Shown here: in pieces, positions 22,051-32,425 of the stretch
Numbering within the stretch: the stretch's first letter is position 1
How the letters are laid out: every line of letters begins with the position of its first letter
NCBI GenBank assembly: GCA_022813625.1
Contig: JAKLMB010000008.1
Location: 744,001 to 808,000 of the forward strand
Direction: 5' to 3'
DNA: 64,000 nt
Source: Aaosphaeria pasadenensis
Taxonomy: Eukaryota > Ascomycota > Dothideomycetes > Pleosporales
Position numbers and translations under genes: made by a program
The notes under the pieces: model-generated
What the model was told of the DNA's origin: nothing
The model's database searches: none
What the model saw: the letters and a program-made list of their open reading frames with translations, nothing else

Positions 22051-23430
22051 CTACCAACCTTTCCATGGTATCCAAGTGTCAATGACAATGTCGTTCTCAT
22101 CCACGACAAAGTAAGCGTAAAATGCAGCTGCAGTAATGCAAGAATGCTGGCACCAAAGGAAAATCTTTTGGCCTACTTTGAAGAGATTGCCAATTTTCTC
22201 ATCTACGTTCTGTTTTGTGCAGCCCAGTATACCGTGTTCTTGAGAGACACGAACTACGTCCCAATGTTGCTGATCCACGACCTTGCCGTGTCCAGGATAC
22301 CCACTAGCTTCTCGAGCTAGAACAATTACTCCTGCATTTATCAAGGCTTCGTTACGTTCAGGATAGACGCTCACGACGTCTGCGCATACGCGGATCGCTT
22401 GTTGGGTTATCGAAACGACACCCGTAGAGACTTGTTGGAGGTCGTTCGTTGGAAAATTGCCTAGCTCTGATTAGTGTTGTACTTGAAGCTTTGAAAGGAT
22501 TTCTATTTACCGGCATGAAGCTCGAGTGTTACGTTCGGTGGCAGCTTTTCGTTCAATCTATCAATTACGTGTGCTGTAGGCGTTGCGCCAATTGACAAAA
22601 TGAGTGGCCTGGTCGTTGATACAAATGAAGCTGCCGCAGCAACCTCCGCCACCTCATGTTGCAGCATCTCGACTACGCCCTCCTTTGTCCGGCAGCCATA
22701 TGAATGGTTTGCGTGGCAATAGATGCCTTTTAGATTGGCGGACTGCGAGGCCTCGACTGCTTGCAACAATTCCTTAAGTCGCGGTGAATTCGTAGCGAGG
22801 CCGGCCCTGCGAGCGCCTACATCGATCTTAATGAAGACATCCCATGTTGCCCCAGAGCTTTCCAGAAGTGCCAATTGGTCGCAACTGTCGACAAGTAGAT
22901 CGATCCTGATCTCCTTTCGGAGAGCAGTCAAGCGAGGAATAACACTCTTGTAGACAGGCATACCAAATATAGCCTAACATAATAATTAGTGAACCGACTT
23001 ACTCAAAGACGTCGAGGCTGCCGGTGAGAAAGCTAAGCCCATGGATCACTTTACACACCATGAGCGAATCCAGCGAGCAGCGACATACCTCATCTAGAAG
23101 ACCTTCTTTGACTAATGGTAGAGACCCAACTATCTCAGGAATGGTAGAGCACACAACCTTGCGGTACAAACCATTTCCCAGCATGAGACGTGTTATCTCC
23201 AAAGTCTGTCATGTAGTAAGTGAGTATCTAAATCGATTTCATTTCAATTCAAAACAAACCTTCAGTGTCTTTAGATGTGGCCTAAACGAGATACCGAGCC
23301 TCGAAACATCGTCGTGCAATTTGTTGATATTGTGCGCTATTATGGATTGATTTATGATAAGAGAAGGTGTTGGAAGCTCCCGCACATGGCGACCAATGTA
23401 GATTTTGTGATGCTCAAAGGCGTAATCCAT
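22051..23430 (-). CDS. D-serine dehydratase (PLP/Zn, alanine-racemase-fold)
   Basis: Predicted to convert D-serine to pyruvate and ammonia with pyridoxal phosphate and zinc, in the cytosol. Exons 23430-23260, 23205-23089, 22973-22511 and 22460-22051 keep phase and encode 386 residues. RPHLKTLKT near residue 50 carries the PLP lysine (Lys54 by position in the HxK motif). The barrel continues with KIDVGARRAG and IYCHANHSYG. The C-terminal half has VLAREASGYPGHGKV and WCQHSC, where the His-x-Cys pair matches the zinc ligands of the eukaryotic enzyme. The second intron (115 bp) is long for this locus. Related D-threonine aldolases share the fold, so the exact substrate is inferred. The RidA-type gene lies 0.5 kb upstream in the same orientation; RidA enzymes clear the 2-aminoacrylate made by such dehydratases. 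Confidence 0.88.
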
Positions 23431-23947
23431 GTTCGTAGTTTGAATGGAATCTCGGAGAGACCTGCAAGTAGAGTCTGTGGAAACGACCTAGGTACACTCA
23501 TTGGGGCCAAAAGACCCTTTATTCGATAGACTAAGGAGGGCGCTAGCATACATCGAGAACGCTAAATCTATCTCTCATCGCGCGCTGAAGTTGAAGCTCT
23601 TGCGGGACATGAATAAATTGGTCAACGTTGCGTTGTTCCAGGAATACACTAACGAAGCTAATACTAGTCAAGTGGAGATGTGATATATTATCTAGAGCCC
23701 TGTAGAGATTGTACTCCTCACACGTCGTATCACTGATCTGGTGTGCAAGCCATGGGTCCATCTCAAATTTATGTTGCATCCATATGGGAAAAATGACGAA
23801 GAGCCATTAAGAGCAGCGCACTGTAACATGAACGACCACAAATTAAGTGGTTGGAGTAGAAGCTCACTTCAGTATGCGTAGAAAGACGTGGGCCGACGAA
23901 AATAAATTGGCACGCTACCAACCGCCTTCTTTTGATCACTGACTCTG
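23431..23947. other. D-serine dehydratase upstream region
   Basis: 517 bp between the RidA-type gene and the start of the dehydratase, both on the minus strand. A minus-strand frame of 78 codons (23779-23543) has no recognisable motif. I regard the interval as 3' UTR plus promoter. Confidence 0.35.
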
Positions 23948-24427
23948 CTAGCTAACCATAGCAATACACTCGATCTCAACAGGGACCCCCTTTGGTAGTT
24001 CCTTCACCGCGACGCAGCTACGTGCAGGAAGAGAAGTGAAGTACTTCTCATATACATCATTGACCTCTGCAAAGTTGCTCATGTCCGTTATGAACACTGT
24101 TGTTTTGATCGCAAAGTCTAGGCTCGAACCTCCCGCTTCTAAGATTGCAGCAATATTATGGATGCACCGCTCCGTTTGCAATGCCACCGATAAGGTCAAG
24201 TCGATATTTCCAGACTCATCCGCGGGAAGCTGACCGCTGGTGAAGATCAATGGTGGAACCTTGATGGCTTGGGACTGCTAATTTGTCAATGCTGAATTGG
24301 TCGCAAACTTCTCGCCACGTACGTAGGGACCGGATGCTGTGCAGTCGTCAGTGATGGAGAGTTTCAGGCCAATGTATGTCTATCTACCTGGAGCAGCATT
24401 TTGGGCTTCAATGGTTGCTTGGGTGGC
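23948..24427 (-). CDS. RidA/YjgF-family 2-iminobutanoate/2-iminopropanoate deaminase, 5' end unresolved
   Basis: A small RidA-type enamine/imine hydrolase. The main exon 24274-23948 reads SQAIKVPPLIFTSGQLP, then ALQTERCIHNIAAILEAGG and ends RSCVAVKELPKG...VEIECIAMV, the family signature with its conserved Arg and Glu. Upstream, IEAQNAAP (ending at 24388) and a 14-bp micro-exon coding ASGPY (24336-24323) rebuild the invariant NAAPASGPYSQAIK core when the two introns are removed (24387-24337 and 24322-24275). I could not find an in-frame ATG: reading upstream, this frame hits a TAA within about 40 bases. Either another tiny 5' exon exists or the gene has lost its start. It diverges from the permease at 24861 and lies 0.5 kb upstream of the D-serine dehydratase. 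Its likely role is removing reactive imines or enamines from amine or amino-acid breakdown. Confidence 0.72.
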
Positions 24428-24860
24428 ATGGTGACGGGGCCGGTACCGCGATTAGTTGTAAGTGTGTCGCTTGCTAGCAATCCACATCATCCCATTGATA
24501 GTGATACATGTTGTTCCCGCCGCGTTCTAGATGCTCAATATCTCCGCACGCGCAGGTGTGCGAGCCGCGACATGGCGGTAATGATAGTACGTAACGATGG
24601 GTGAGCGCGGAAAACGCTCTGATTGGGCCACCCCATTTATTCACTAAGGAACCCACACCATAGAGTTAGCCCCCCCTAGCCAAGATCTGGGGTACGATAG
24701 ATAGACCCATCCTCTGACAGTAGGTCAGTGGGAGTGGTTGATTGCCACGGATACGAGATCTGCTCGTTATAATTACGGCTGACCTACCCCCCTTCACTTG
24801 ATATCTGACATTGTGAAGATACTCTGATCGAGCTTCATCGCGCAGTACATACGAAAAGTT
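24428..24860. promoter_or_regulatory. divergent promoter, RidA-type gene / APC permease
   Basis: About 430 bp shared by two divergent genes. It contains CCGGTACCGCG at 24440-24450 (a CGG-N2-CCG element, a form Zn2Cys6 proteins bind) and an inverted CCAAT box (CTGATTGG near 24618). The TACCGCG core recurs twice in the ligase/hydrolase promoter at 28975 and 29015. Whether the regulator at 30728 acts here is inference. Confidence 0.4.
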
Positions 24861-26587
24861 ATGTCTACGAAAGATAATGAACCAAAATCAGGTAGTCTCG
24901 ACTTGGAGAAGATTGAGACGCACGGTACGCTTCAAACAGCCTACGATGAGCGCTTGTACTGACATCAAGCCAGCCGTTGGCGAAGTGCAAGAGCTTCGCA
25001 GAAACTTCTCTTTATTCTCTGTTCTCGGAATCTCTTTCTCGCTTGCGAATTCTTGGTTTGGGATATCTACTGCGTTGGCCACTGGTATCAATGCAGGTGG
25101 TCCTGTCCAGCTAGTGTATGGCACCATCATCATTGGCATCGTATGCTTATGCATCGGGGCCTCGTTGGCGGAACTGGCATCAGCTATGCCAGATGCTGGT
25201 GGACAATACTACTGGACAAGTCAACTCGCATCCCCGAGGTATGCGCGGTTTGCGAGCTATCTCACCGGCTGGATAGCATGGGCCGGGTCATTGTTTACCT
25301 GTGCCAGTATTGCACTGGGAGTTGGGAATCTGTGCATGGGATGCATTCAGATGGCTCACCCAGGCCTGTGAGTGAAAATGAGCAAATGCGGTTGATATGT
25401 ACTGATATGTCTCAGAGAGATTAAACCTTGGATGTCATTCCTCGCGTATCAAGTCGTCAATGCTGCGTGTGCACTGTTCAACACTTACAGCAAGATGCTG
25501 CCCGGTCTCACGCTCTTTACTCTATGGAGTTCTATCATCTCCTTCTTGGTCATAATTCTCGCAGTGCCCTGCAAAGCACCAAGCCATCAATCGGCGCACT
25601 GGGTATTTACGACCTTCATTAATCGGACAGGGTGGGACAGTAATGGCATTGCTTTCATTGTTGGGCTCATCAACCCGAATTGGGCATTCAATGGCCTCGA
25701 TTGCGCAACACATATGGCAGAAGAGGCTAGAGATCCTGAGAGAATCGTCCCAATCGCGATACTCGGAACCGTTGGTATTGGCTTTGTCACCGCTTGGTTG
25801 TTTGGCATTGCTATGTTGTTCAGTATCCAGGACTTCAATTTGATCTCCAGCACGCCAACGGGCGTACCAATTCTGGAACTTTTCGACCAGAGCCTTCACA
25901 ACAAGGCGGGCGCCATTGTGTTACTATCCCTTATCATCTTAACGGGATGTGGCTGTTTGATTGCATCCCACACCTGGTATGTTACATTGCCTTCGCCATC
26001 CCATCCTTATTTGATGGCTACTGACATCTTCGCTTCACTGTTAGGCAAGCACGCCTCTGCTGGTCTTTTGCTAGAGATAATGGACTTCCATATTCTCGGT
26101 TTCTCGCCACCGTCCATCCCAAAGCTCACGTTCCTATCAATGCGCACATTGTCAGCAGCATCATCGTTGCCGTCCTGGGGTGCCTTTACCTCGCATCATA
26201 CTCGGCTTTCAACAGTATGGTTACCGCTTGCATAGTCTTGCTCTACTTGTCCTACAGTATTCCAGTACTGTGCCTTTGGCTATACGGGCGGTCGAAATTG
26301 CGGCGTGGACCGTTCTGGCTAGGGCGGCTTGGATGGGTTTGTAACAGTGTATTGTTCGGCTGGTTTCTCTTTGCGTTGGTGGTAAGTAGTCGCCATTCAG
26401 ATACCGAAACTGCGTGTGCTAACGTTTTCAGATGTATTCGTTTCCGCCAATCTATCCAGTCAGTGCGGATAATATGAACTATGTGTCGGTGGTGTACTTT
26501 GTGGTCTCTGCAATTGTCATAGCGTGGTGGTATGCCTCTGCAAGGAAGAGTTATAGTGTTACTCACGCCGGCGCACACCGAGATTGA
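24861..26587 (+). CDS. APC-family permease (GABA/choline/amine permease type)
   Basis: A plasma-membrane importer of amino acids, GABA, choline or related amines. Exons 24861-24924, 24974-25367, 25416-25976, 26045-26381 and 26432-26587 give 503 residues, the usual length. The N-terminal QELRRNFSLFSVLGISFSL and FGISTALATGINAGGPV are the hallmark first helix of the fungal Uga4/Hnm1-like group. ASLAELASAMPDAGGQYYWT, the HMAEEARDPERIVP loop and the cytosolic WSFARDNGLPYS segment follow in order. About twelve hydrophobic segments are visible. The first intron removes a premature stop and joins ETH to AVGEVQEL. It diverges from the RidA-type gene and precedes the gamma-glutamyl ligase locus, which suggests it brings in that pathway's substrate. 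The family alone does not tell GABA from choline or ethanolamine. Confidence 0.9.
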
Positions 26588-27108
26588 AATAGCAAACAAG
26601 AGAGTCACAGCGAGCGTCGACCTAGTCGATACATATCAACTTTTCCCTATAATGTCGGGTTTTCTGATTGATAAACTAATCGCTCATTAATGTTACCTGA
26701 AGGTGTGAGAATATCTTCGTGGAGTCTAGGCTTTCCACTGTAAACTAAAGTCTACAATATTTCAATGTTGTTTCTTCACAGACATCTCTTCATACTAATT
26801 GAGCTGAGGGTGACCAGTGTGAGGACCTCGAAAATTGATACCTGGCTTGTAATAATTATAAGATATGGATACATGGCGAAATGTGCATAAAGTTCATCAG
26901 GAAATGGTGTTCCACATGGTGCAATTCATCACCAAAAGACAAATAAGCATTTTGGATGGGAGTATGAAGGACCGGAGCCATACTCAATACAGTGAATCAC
27001 AGGATAAAAGGACAATGTGGTCATAGGCAACAGATCTAGAGGAGCATTTGTGATGCATTGAAACGGGGAGCGACTATATATAATCCATAGACAAGTGACA
27101 CAACAAAT
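26588..27108. other. convergent intergenic region, no gene seen
   Basis: 521 bp between the 3' ends of the permease and the ligase gene. A+T-rich; presumably 3' UTRs. Confidence 0.4.
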
Positions 27109-28770
27109 TCAGACGGTCTCGATATACCTCTTGAACTCCCAATCAGTCACCGCTTCTCTCCAAAGCTTCAGCTCGTGATCCCTTGTCGTTGAAAAGAAGT
27201 CTACGAACTCGTCCGAGAACAGTTTGCGCGCAATGCTGGCAGGCGAGCGAAAGCGCTGCACTGCATGCTCAAGAGTGTTCGGTAAGGGGGTAGGGGTATC
27301 CTGTCGCGCTGAATTTGGCGGCACCAATATGTCAAGCTTTTGCTCGATGCCGTGCAAGCCAGCTGCGACAATGGAAGCAAGTGCATAGTGTGGATGTAAA
27401 TCTGCTCCGGGGATGCGGATCTCAAAGCGCGTTGCCTTTGCACTACTCACTGGAGGTGCAATGAGCCGGATTGATGCAAGTCGATCTTCTAAGCCCCATG
27501 AAATATTAATCGGCGCCCAATAGTTCTCTACGAGCCGCTTGTATGAATTGATTGTTGGTGCAAATAGCGGCATGATATCTGGAAGCGCGTTCAAGATGCC
27601 AGCGAGGAAAAAGCGACCTATATCAGACAAGTGGGCTATATCGCTCCAGGTTGCACCTGTGTCTTCGAATTCACGAGCAAACAGATTCTGACCATCTGCA
27701 GTGCACAGCGAAATATGGATATGCCCAGAGTTACCCGGCAGGCCGTGAATGGGCTTGGCCATAAAGCATGGCGTAGCATTGTGTTCGATTCCAACTGACT
27801 TGGTAAGTAGCCTGTGGAAGGTTAGCCAAGTAGGTGGTTGCGTATTGTGGTATAACTGACTTGAACAACGAGACCCTATCCGCAATCTCAGCTACTTGGT
27901 TCATTGCTAAAGCCTGCAATTTGGTGAGTCGAAGCTCCACTGAAAGTCTGTGTAATACGCACTGCTTCAAATACGCCAGGTCCACTCTCGGTATGCCATC
28001 CTTCGATATCACACCGGAACTGTCTGCTTGTGTCGAAGATGTTATAGAAGTAATCCTTACTCGCCGTTGGTCGCGACACACTATACCCGAACATGCCCGA
28101 AGTCAATTGCCGGAGAGACGATGGTGAATTGGAAGCTAGGAATGCGCCCAGATTCTTATGCGACGCAGATGATTCGTATCCATCTTGAGAGGGTGTCTGA
28201 AAGTTCATGAATTCAAGCTCGACTAAATAATGTCGATGGTTAGCATTGTTTCATGTATTTGAAATATTACGAACCTCCAGCCAGACCCTGCCATCCTTTG
28301 GACTCCAATCTTTGCGAAATGTTTCGCAGCATGCTGCGGCCATCTGCATGTACGGGCTTGTCATTCGAGACAAAACGTAACAGGAAAAAGGGAATGTTAT
28401 CTTCCCATGGTACACGCCTGAAGGTCTGTAGGTCCGGGAAAGCGGTGAAATCGGCATAGCCTGATTGCAACGATGTCACATTCGTTTCGTAGGCATACAG
28501 TTCGTCGTGCATGTCCCATCCGAATATAGCGGAGCTCATCCCAAATCCCTTCTCGGCGGTCGACAGGAATTTCTCTACTGACATGATCTTGCCACGGAGA
28601 ATGCCATCACAATCGACTCCCGCAACTTTGACTTTGTTGTCATGTCGCAGGACTTCTGCGAGAGTCTGATTGTTGGGTATAATTGAATGCGACATCTGAG
28701 GCGCATTTTCGGAATCTGGCGTTCGTTGGTCCATGTCGCAGGAGTTCGAAGTTGACGTGTGAGAGCTCAT
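27109..28770 (-). CDS. glutamine-synthetase-like gamma-glutamyl ligase (FluG-C/PuuA type)
   Basis: A class-I-type glutamine synthetase fold that in this branch usually joins glutamate to an amine other than ammonia, using ATP. Exons 28770-28275, 28222-27963, 27913-27861 and 27811-27109 encode 503 residues. The beta-grasp domain has KVKVAGVDCDGILRGK. The catalytic domain has FGWDMHDELY, VELEFMNF (the metal-site glutamate, created by the first intron join), HTESGPGVFEA, MAKPIHGLPGNSGHIHISL (the metal-binding His region), NSYKRLVENYWAP and FEIRIPGAD. The ATG at 28695 (MSHSIIP) would give 478 residues and is also plausible; 28869 is possible but adds a hydrophobic leader. It diverges from the amidotransferase-like hydrolase, its expected partner for releasing glutamate again. 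Substrate unknown; true glutamine synthesis is unlikely given the divergent N-terminal region. Confidence 0.87.
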
Positions 28771-29186
28771 GAGTTTAGCAAAGCGTAGAAAATGTCGTGT
28801 CGAACAATTCTCAGGCAGAAGTATGTTCAATGAAACTAAATGGGTAATCAATAAGCCGCCGGACTCCATTTCTCCAATGCATCGGAACTTGAATTACAAT
28901 TCAATGAGGGGAAGAGGATGGAGAGAGCGCGCACCGAGCTGTAGCATCGATGGATCAGACCAATCAAAAGTGGTACCGCGCCCTAGCCCGAGTGTTCAGA
29001 CCAATCAGGGGTGATACCGCGCTCACTAAAGGCGAGGCGCTCTTCAATGCACGACCACTGTCCTCCATCGCGCAGTTGTAATTTATGTCGTGGATATGGA
29101 ATCAGGGTCATGAACTCAGCGCCATCTATAGGATACGGCTTGGGTCCAGGCATTCCATGGCCCGTTCTTCCTCTCATCTTACCACC
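28771..29186. promoter_or_regulatory. bidirectional promoter, ligase / hydrolase
   Basis: 416 bp between divergent starts of the glutamyl ligase and the class I amidotransferase-like gene. It contains two 26-base direct repeats (28955-28980 and 28996-29021, 41 bases apart, 4 mismatches). Each carries CAGACCAATCA (a CCAAT box) and ends in TACCGCG. This looks like a duplicated regulatory module serving both genes. Confidence 0.6.
28955..29021 (+). repeat. tandem 26-bp promoter repeat with CCAAT and TACCGCG
   Basis: Copy 1 at 28955-28980 and copy 2 at 28996-29021 share TCAGACCAATCA at the left and TACCGCG at the right. They differ only at three central bases and at one base before TACCGCG. A CCAAT-binding-complex site coupled to a second motif is a common fungal arrangement. 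Confidence 0.75.
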
Positions 29187-30045
29187 ATGGTAGCGCTCTT
29201 GAGAATTGCCATACTTGAGTGCGACAAACCTGTCGACCCCATTCTACAACAAAGGGGTACTTATGGCGATATCTTCGAGCAGCTCTTCGACAGAACAGTT
29301 TTCGGTTCTATCAATGCAAACTTACCACAATGGAAATTCAGCAAATATGACGTAGTTGATCGCCAAATTTATCCATCACTCGACGAGATTGATGGACTAC
29401 TGTTGACCGGAAGCAGTCCGTTTGACCTGATCATTATAGCAGGACAATAGCTGATCTCTTTGCAGAACACGATTCCTTCGCAGACTTGCCTTGGATCAGT
29501 CAATTGATTGACTACGTACGCGCGGCGTTTAATGCACGAAAACCAATCGTGGGAATCTGTTTCGGGCATCAGATACTAGCAAGGGCAATGGGAGCTGAAG
29601 TGGGAAGAGGTTCTAGTGGATGGGAAGTGTCTGTCGACAAGATACATCTTACCGATACTGGTATCAGCCTCTTTGGAAAGGAATCACTGGTAAGGATGTG
29701 TACTGTATATTGGAATTCGTGCTGAAAGAAAATGGCAAGATGTTGCATCAAATGCATCGCGATGTGGTCCGAACTGTGCCAGATGGCTTCCAGAATCTGG
29801 GAATTAGCCCCTGCTGTGAGATACAGGGACTGTTTTTGCCGTATCGAGCATTGTCTGTACAAGCCCATCCCGAGTTCGATCATTTCATCACAACCGCTAT
29901 CTTGCAAAAGAGGCATGCGGATGGCATTTTCAGCGATATCATGTATGAGGATGGGAATGCACGAGCGATTCTGAAGCATGACGGAACTGTGGTCGCTAAG
30001 GCCATTCTTCGGCTTTTTGTAGATGCACAGAGGGCTCAGGGATAA
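29187..30045 (+). CDS. class I glutamine-amidotransferase-like hydrolase (possible gamma-glutamyl amide hydrolase)
   Basis: A stand-alone class I GATase domain. Exons 29187-29415, 29466-29689 and 29740-30045 give 252 residues. The nucleophile elbow is GICFGHQ (Cys108), and the His/Glu of the triad are in VQAHPEF (His194, Glu196). LLLTGSKHDSF is joined by the first intron, and LHQMHRDVV after the second intron is typical of the fungal GMP-synthase-like GATase group. The second acceptor is the AAG before MLHQM, the only one preserving the frame. Stand-alone GATases of this fold include PuuD-like gamma-glutamyl hydrolases. Divergence from a glutamine-synthetase-like ligase supports a job cleaving gamma-glutamylated intermediates, but this is inference from context. 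The coding start ACCACCATGG has a good context. Confidence 0.85.
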
Positions 30046-30727
30046 ACATTCGAAGGAGAGAGTCAGTACAATCTGTGGCTTTGATCACTTCAATTTTAGT
30101 CGCAATTGTGTATATCTTGAGCGCTCGCAAGGCGATAATGGAAAGATGCCTAATACGTAGCATGGACATCTCTCATATATGTTTTCACTGTTCCAAACCG
30201 CCTTCCACATATAAAATTGTTGTTCATTAAATATATCAGTGGTGATCGTCGTTCAGATGTGGAGAGAAGAACTAGTATATAGTACGAGGTAATTAGAGTA
30301 CGTATGTATTGCCATCGGGTATGCCCCTAGCGTTCAATTATTGATTATCGACTAAAGCTACTTGGATTCATACCGAAACTACACACGCGTTGACTAGGCA
30401 TTGTTTAAAGGAGGCCAGCGAAGCGCATATGTAATCGGCCCTAAGCGAGTTAGATAGTCACTGAATTCAACCAACCTACCGACTAGTTAATCAACCTCCC
30501 TCCCAACCACTAGTTATAGTGACGGAACGATCAACGACAACCAAAAACCCCGCTTACTCCATCTACCGGACTCTACAACTATGGACCCAGCATAGTGAGT
30601 ATAACATAACATGGTCACATGTTCAATGCTTGCGGGTTGATCCTTGTTGTGGCATCTCATCCATAGTAATTCATTTTCCCCTCTCAAAATGCCCGAACCA
30701 CATCACATTCAATAGCAACCGATCACA
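30046..30727. promoter_or_regulatory. intergenic upstream of Zn2Cys6 regulator
   Basis: 680 bp, A+T-rich, between co-oriented genes. I see no conserved gene. The last 60 bases before 30728 are C-rich and lack an upstream ATG in good context. Presumed 3' UTR plus promoter. Confidence 0.35.
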
Positions 30728-32411
30728 ATGGCAAACGCGCTGCGTCGAAGATCCCATGCTATTCAGCGTGCACGAACCGGCTGCCTCACGTGTCGCAGCC
30801 GCAAGAAAAAGTGTGGTGAAGAGAAACCAACTTGTCGCGGCTGCATCCGTAACAAGCTGGAGTGCGTCTGGCCTAGTTGCATTACTGCAGCAAAACGCCA
30901 AATTCAAGCAACGAAAGACGTCTCTTCTGAGTCCTCCCAAAAGTCTCCTCCTGTTCCAACACTCGATCCGGCTCCGTCAATATCTTTACCAACGACCCCA
31001 GTTGATGAAGTGAGAACTCTTGAAGACAACTCGACTAGGTCAACACCGACCCTTGATCCTCCCTTCCTTGTGCAAGCAGGCGTACACGAAGAAGGCGAGA
31101 CCGATGGTCCGCAATCGGAAGTTGTTGATTTTGAATTTCCATACGTTCATCCACAGTACGAAACGTCAATAGTCATCCCACAGGCCCCTTCTGTGATGCC
31201 TCAGCTAAGCCAAGGATCCTTCGATCTACTAAGTCACTATCTATCAAGGACAGCCAACAGCATGGGAAACGGCTCAACCGAATCTAACCCCTTCATAATT
31301 CAGATCGTTCCTCTGGCCTTTTCCAGTGAATTAATTTTGCGCCTGATTCTTACACAAAGCGCCGCCCAACGTGCTCTTTCAGCACCTGAACCTGCACACG
31401 TGGAAGCAACAGAGCATTACACCACTTCACTGGGACTCTTCCGTAGTGCTGTAGAGCATTTTATTGCTGGTAGCCAGACTGATAGTCTTATCATTGCTGC
31501 CGGAGCACTCATCTTGTGCTTCACTGAGGTTAGTGCTTCTTTGATCCTCACTCGTGCAAGCACTGACTTCAGCCTAGACGGCAAGAGGCGATACTCAGGG
31601 CATTATATTCGATCATTTGACAGCTGCGCAAAGTATACTTCGACATCTTTTTGATAACACGAGCCATCTATTTGGTGGAAGTTTCAAAGATTTTCTTCTA
31701 GAGTACTACGCCTACACAGCGACCTTGAGCATGATATCGGTAAACCCTCTTTACAGCGAGCAGCTGCTTCTCTCTCCCGATATCGCAAAAGAGGCTCAAG
31801 CACTCGTGGAGTCCCACTATGTTGGCCATCTCTGTGGATGTTGGCTGGAATTACTCCTCTTCATACCGCAGATATTTGAACTTCGCCGCAAGATAGTAAC
31901 GACATACGATACCACTCTCCCAATTCAACTTGGCGCTGATGAAATCATTGAGTTCTCGGAGGTTTACCACCGCATTCTACGGTTCATTCCAGATATTACC
32001 TCACGTTCCGATACATACCAAGCATGTTTTGTTTTTCAAAAGGCTGTTATTCTGTATCACTTGACTGTTCTCGAGAACACAGTATCACCTTCAACTGGAG
32101 CGCACCGGAATTTAATCAATGACACTATAGCAGATGCTATGGGCCACCTGGAATGCATATCATCTAGCTCTCGCATCAATACGAGTTTATGCTGGCCACT
32201 TGCTGTCATTGGATCATGTTCCGATGATGAAGTAACGCAATCGTACATTCGAACTAGACTACAGATCATGTCTGGAGTCGTCGGACTTGGCAACATCGAC
32301 AAAACCTTGACATTATTGGAGTACATGTGGTGTCATCATAATCTAGCACGGAGCCCTTGGACAATATGCGATGCGATGCAAGAGGCTGAAATGTGGTTTT
32401 CATTTGCATGA
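30728..32411 (+). CDS. Zn2Cys6 transcription factor, Fungal_trans_2 type
   Basis: A DNA-binding regulator of 544 residues in two exons, 30728-31528 and 31578-32411. The N-terminal zinc cluster GCLTCRSRKKKCGEEKPTC continues RGCIRNKLEC, with C-x2-C-x6-C-x5-C-x2-C-x6-C spacing and a preceding basic arm (RARTG). A Pro/Ser/Thr-rich linker follows. The C-terminal Fungal_trans_2 domain is recognised by LILCFTE joined across the 49-bp intron to GIIFDHLTAAQSILRHL, the typical H-L-x-A-A-Q-x-L signature. It lies between the ligase/hydrolase pair and the SDR/aldehyde-dehydrogenase pair and is convergent with the SDR, with only 14 bases between stop codons. It is the natural candidate for the pathway-specific activator of the 24-37 kb block; that assignment rests on position only. 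Confidence 0.87.
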
Positions 32412-32425
32412 TCGCTACAGTAGAT

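Noticed and set aside
23543..23779. 78-codon minus-strand frame upstream of the D-serine dehydratase
   Set aside because: No recognisable motif; it does not extend the dehydratase in frame and looks like promoter sequence.
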